In this document: one piece after another, positions 6,228-8,387 of the stretch
Numbering within the stretch: the first letter of the stretch is position 1
Layout: every line of letters begins with the position of its first letter
Translations under genes and position numbers: made by a program
The notes under the pieces: model-generated
Database searches by the model: none
Seen by the model: the letters and a program-made list of their open reading frames with translations, nothing else
What the model was told of the DNA's origin: nothing
Assembly: GCA_959602045.1 (NCBI GenBank)
Contig: CAUGRT010000063.1
Location: 1 to 8,387, forward strand
Length of the DNA: 8,387 bases
DNA from: an uncultured Clostridia bacterium
Lineage (GTDB): Bacteria > Bacillota > Clostridia > UBA1381
Reading direction: 5' to 3'

Positions 6228-6608
6228 ATGAAAAGTCTTTTAGTGTCCCTGATTATTGGTGCGCTCATGGTATGGGGCAGTGCAAAATATACGGTGGGTT
6301 TAGAGAAAATTTCCGGGCAGCTGGTGTCGGATAGCCGTGAGGTATATCGGCTTTTGGAAGAAAATCAATATGACGAAGCGTTATTGGGCGTGGAGTCGAT
6401 TCAATTTTTTTTAGAGCAAAAGCGTGCAATGATGGAGGCAACCGGAAAACATAATGAAATGGATGAAATTGAAATGCATTTATCGGAGCTGCGGGTTTAT
6501 ACGGAAGCTGAAAGTAAAGAGGATGCTCTGGCAAAGTGTGCTTCGGTAGAATTTCTTTTTTCACATCTTCCAAAAAATTTCAAGCTTAGGATTGAAAATA
6601 TTCTGTAG
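6228..6608 (+). CDS. DUF4363 family protein, membrane-anchored
   Basis: This 126-residue protein has one hydrophobic N-terminal segment (about 4-19) that could be an uncleaved signal anchor. It is followed by a largely helical, charged domain that would lie outside the membrane. The C-terminal part (ESKEDALAKCASVEFLFSHL at 95-114 and the ending IENIL) is what I recognise as DUF4363. No enzymatic motif is visible and no function is known to me. AAGGA at 6215-6219 lies eight bases before the ATG. It starts 30 bases after the DUF421 gene with no terminator between, so the two are probably co-transcribed and may work together at the membrane. The last bases of the gene contain the promoter of the following flavoprotein. 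Confidence 0.8.
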   Translation: MKSLLVSLIIGALMVWGSAKYTVGLEKISGQLVSDSREVYRLLEENQYDEALLGVESIQFFLEQKRAMMEATGKHNEMDEIEMHLSELRVYTEAESKEDALAKCASVEFLFSHLPKNFKLRIENIL

Positions 6609-6620
6609 ATATGTTATAAT
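6592..6620 (+). promoter_or_regulatory. Sigma-A-type promoter of the FAD oxidoreductase gene
   Basis: TTGAAA (6592-6597), a 17-base spacer and TATAAT (6615-6620) with an extended -10 TGT form a strong promoter. The -35 lies inside the last codons of the DUF4363 gene and the -10 just past its stop. The predicted start near 6627 leaves a leader of about 100 bases, in which I see no clear structured element. Confidence 0.8.
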
Positions 6621-6711
6621 ATAAAACAAAACTCAGGCAATTGTAAGACGGTGATTTTTATTTATTTAAATAGAAGAAAATTTTACATTTTGCATGAAAT
6701 CAAGAATCTGC

Positions 6712-6719
6712 AGAGGAGA
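6712..6719 (+). promoter_or_regulatory. Ribosome binding site deciding the flavoprotein TTG start
   Basis: AGAGGAGA lies seven bases before TTG at 6727. The in-frame ATG at 6694 is preceded by A/T-rich sequence without such a site. The short form also restores the MIRIxxIK-type N-terminus typical of this family. Confidence 0.75.
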
Positions 6720-6726
6720 TAAAATC

Positions 6727-8283
6727 TTGATACGGATACCGAATATAAAATGTCCGATTGATGGGGACATTAAAATTATAGTTTATCAATTATTGGGAGA
6801 AAACTTACCTTTTAGAATTTTTAAAAAATCAATTGACGCCCGAAAAAAAACGGATGTTCATTTTGTATATACGATTGACGTAGAATCCGAAAATGAGGAG
6901 CAGCTGTTAAAAAAGATTAAGGGAGCGTCTGTTTTATATGAAAAGCCTTATGTGTTTCCAAAAGGTATTTTGCCGAAAGAGCCGGTCGTGATTGCCGGGA
7001 GCGGCCCGGCAGGATTAATGTGTGCATTAATGCTTGTAAGGAACGGTTATCGGGTCATATTATTGGAACGCGGAAAATGCGTTGAGGAACGCAAAAAGGA
7101 TGTAGAGTGTTTCTGGAACGGCGGTGCTTTTCAGCCGGAGTCTAATGTACAATTCGGCGAGGGCGGAGCAGGAACATTTTCGGATGGAAAATTAAATACC
7201 GGTATCAAAGACGCGAGGATTCGGTGCGTATTGGAGGAATTTTATCGTCACGGTGCGCCGGAGGAGATTTTATATCAGGCAAAACCTCATGTAGGGACAG
7301 ATCATCTTTCAAATATGGTTCGTGAAATACGCCGTGAAATTGAAAGTCTGGGCGGAGAGGTACGGTTTAATTCACATTTGGATGGATTAGAAATTCAAGA
7401 TAACAAGCTTTATGGTGTATGGGTTTCTGATTCAAAAAATGGGGACAATAAATATAAAATTTCTACGCAGCATTTAGTACTTGCCATAGGGCATAGTGCG
7501 AGGGACACTTTTCGAATGTTGAAAGCAAGAGGATTGAACATGGAAAGAAAAAGCTTTTCTGTCGGTGCGCGGATTGAGCATTTACAGGAGAGCATTAACC
7601 GAACACAATACGGAAAGTTTGCAAAGCAACTGGGAGCGGCAGATTATAAGCTTGCTGTTCATTTAAAGAATGGCAGAGGGGTTTATACTTTTTGCATGTG
7701 TCCGGGCGGCGTTGTTGTTGCGTCTGCATCTGAGGAGGGGGGCATTGTCACCAACGGCATGAGTTATTTTGCAAGGGATGGTAAAAATGCGAACAGCGCG
7801 GTCTTGGTGAATGTCATTCCGGAGGATTTTCCGGGGGATGATGTACTTGCCGGAATTGAGTTTCAACGAGCCATTGAACAGCGTGCTTACGGGATTTCAA
7901 ATTCTTATTGTGCTCCGGCACAGCACGTAGGTGATTTTTTAAACAGGGACACTAAAAAAGATGAAGTTTTCGTTGAGCCTACCTATCGGCCGGGAGTGGT
8001 GTGGTGTGATTTAAAGGAAATTTTTCCGGAGTACATTATAGAATCCTTACAAGAGGGCATTAAAGAAATGGATAAAAGATTGCCGGGATTTGCGTCTGAT
8101 GATGCAATTTTGACAGCACCGGAAACACGCTCGTCTTCTCCGGTCAGAATTTTAAGGGACAGTAAAATGCAAAGCAACATTCAAGGCATATATCCTTGCG
8201 GCGAAGGCGCAGGATATGCCGGAGGAATCACCTCAGCCGCCGTAGACGGAATCCGCATAGCCGAAGCAATAGCACACGGGTAG
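6727..8283 (+). CDS. NAD(P)/FAD-dependent oxidoreductase (COG2509 type)
   Basis: This is a large flavoprotein of the uncharacterised FAD-dependent dehydrogenase family; its substrate is unknown. The 518-residue form starts MIRIPNIKCPID. A small N-terminal domain (about 1-75) includes the family element KSIDARKK (34-41). The FAD-binding dinucleotide fold follows: GSGPAG at 91-96 with the ribose-binding acidic residue E114 in ILLERG. GEGGAGTFSDGKL (144-156) and the strand motif LAIGHSARD (252-260) come next. The C-terminal FAD motif CGEGAGYAGGI (491-501) closes it. No membrane segment or signal peptide is seen, so it is probably cytosolic. The length is normal and all motifs are intact. It has its own promoter although it follows the DUF421-DUF4363 pair. 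Starting at ATG 6694 would add 11 residues. A GC hairpin and the right-edge repeat follow the stop. Confidence 0.93.
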   Translation: MIRIPNIKCPIDGDIKIIVYQLLGENLPFRIFKKSIDARKKTDVHFVYTIDVESENEEQLLKKIKGASVLYEKPYVFPKGILPKEPVVIAGSGPAGLMCALMLVRNGYRVILLERGKCVEERKKDVECFWNGGAFQPESNVQFGEGGAGTFSDGKLNTGIKDARIRCVLEEFYRHGAPEEILYQAKPHVGTDHLSNMVREIRREIESLGGEVRFNSHLDGLEIQDNKLYGVWVSDSKNGDNKYKISTQHLVLAIGHSARDTFRMLKARGLNMERKSFSVGARIEHLQESINRTQYGKFAKQLGAADYKLAVHLKNGRGVYTFCMCPGGVVVASASEEGGIVTNGMSYFARDGKNANSAVLVNVIPEDFPGDDVLAGIEFQRAIEQRAYGISNSYCAPAQHVGDFLNRDTKKDEVFVEPTYRPGVVWCDLKEIFPEYIIESLQEGIKEMDKRLPGFASDDAILTAPETRSSSPVRILRDSKMQSNIQGIYPCGEGAGYAGGITSAAVDGIRIAEAIAHG

Positions 8284-8291
8284 TTGTTTTT

Positions 8292-8308
8292 GGGGACGGG
8301 CTGTCCCC
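8292..8308. repeat. Short GGGGAC/GTCCCC palindrome
   Basis: GGGGAC (8292-8297) and GTCCCC (8303-8308) form a 6-bp stem with a 5-base loop, nine bases after the flavoprotein stop codon. There is no T-tract behind it, so it is a poor intrinsic terminator. Similar GGGGAC...GTCCCC palindromes are scattered in many clostridial genomes (recalled, not checked), so a REP-like unit is possible. Confidence 0.5.
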
Positions 8309-8332
8309 TGTTCCCCTGCTCCTTAGTTTTTT

Positions 8333-8387
8333 GGGGGCGTGCGCCGCCCCCTCCTGCGGCTGATTTCTACATCAGTCTTTCTGTTGG
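8333..8387. repeat. Right copy of GC-rich hairpin repeat (cut by the window end)
   Basis: This is the reverse complement of 25-79 with three mismatches. GGGGGCG (8333-8339) pairs with CGCCCCC (8345-8351) and CTGAT with ATCAG within 8360-8375. The window stops at the base matching position 25, so the outer stem arm seen on the left (13-19) would fall beyond the edge. Relative to the adjacent upstream transcription unit, both copies have the same orientation: downstream of the riboswitch leader on the left and of the flavoprotein gene on the right. Confidence 0.85.

Noticed and set aside
1..8387. Composite transposon bounded by the terminal inverted repeats
   Set aside because: The interior is core replication and wall-synthesis genes with no transposase, and the repeats look like interspersed hairpin elements rather than transposon ends.

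Overview
The window looks like part of a chromosome from a low-GC, Gram-positive, endospore-forming lineage, most likely a clostridial member of the Bacillota. The evidence is SpoVG, a DUF421/DUF4363 pair, a clostridial-type COG2509 flavoprotein, A-rich intergenic DNA, strong AGGAGG-type ribosome binding sites, and an L-box. It holds a chromosomal replication origin and its immediate surroundings. I recognise no IS element, CRISPR array, tRNA or rRNA.

Layout, left to right. Positions 1-79 are one copy of a GC-rich, hairpin-forming repeat. The minus-strand stretch from 437 down to 98 is a complete lysine riboswitch leader: a strong sigma-A-like promoter, the L-box aptamer and an intrinsic terminator. 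The gene it controls would lie beyond the left edge. Next come murC (minus) and spoVG (plus), which diverge. spoVG converges on dnaN across a shared bidirectional terminator. dnaN (minus) and dnaA (minus) flank a 288-bp oriC with DnaA boxes, a candidate DnaA-trio tract and an AT-rich unwinding region. Divergent from dnaA, on the plus strand, are a DUF421 membrane protein, a DUF4363 protein, and a 518-residue FAD-dependent oxidoreductase with its own promoter inside the end of the DUF4363 gene. The right edge (8333-8387) is a second copy of the left repeat in inverted orientation, so the repeats bracket the whole window.

How the parts fit: DnaA opens oriC and DnaN is the replicative clamp. murC makes the UDP-MurNAc-Ala precursor of peptidoglycan. 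The lysine riboswitch normally governs lysine/diaminopimelate synthesis or lysine uptake, which feeds the same wall precursor. SpoVG is an RNA/DNA-binding developmental regulator. The usual origin neighbours (recF and gyrB after dnaN; rpmH and rnpA before dnaA) are absent here, so the dnaA-oriC-dnaN core sits in a rearranged context. Four genes (murC, spoVG, the DUF421 gene and the flavoprotein gene) have likely starts downstream of the longest open frame; three of these use GTG or TTG. No wholly new system is evident. The most noteworthy items are the riboswitch with a duplicated switching strand, the origin architecture, and the bracketing repeats.
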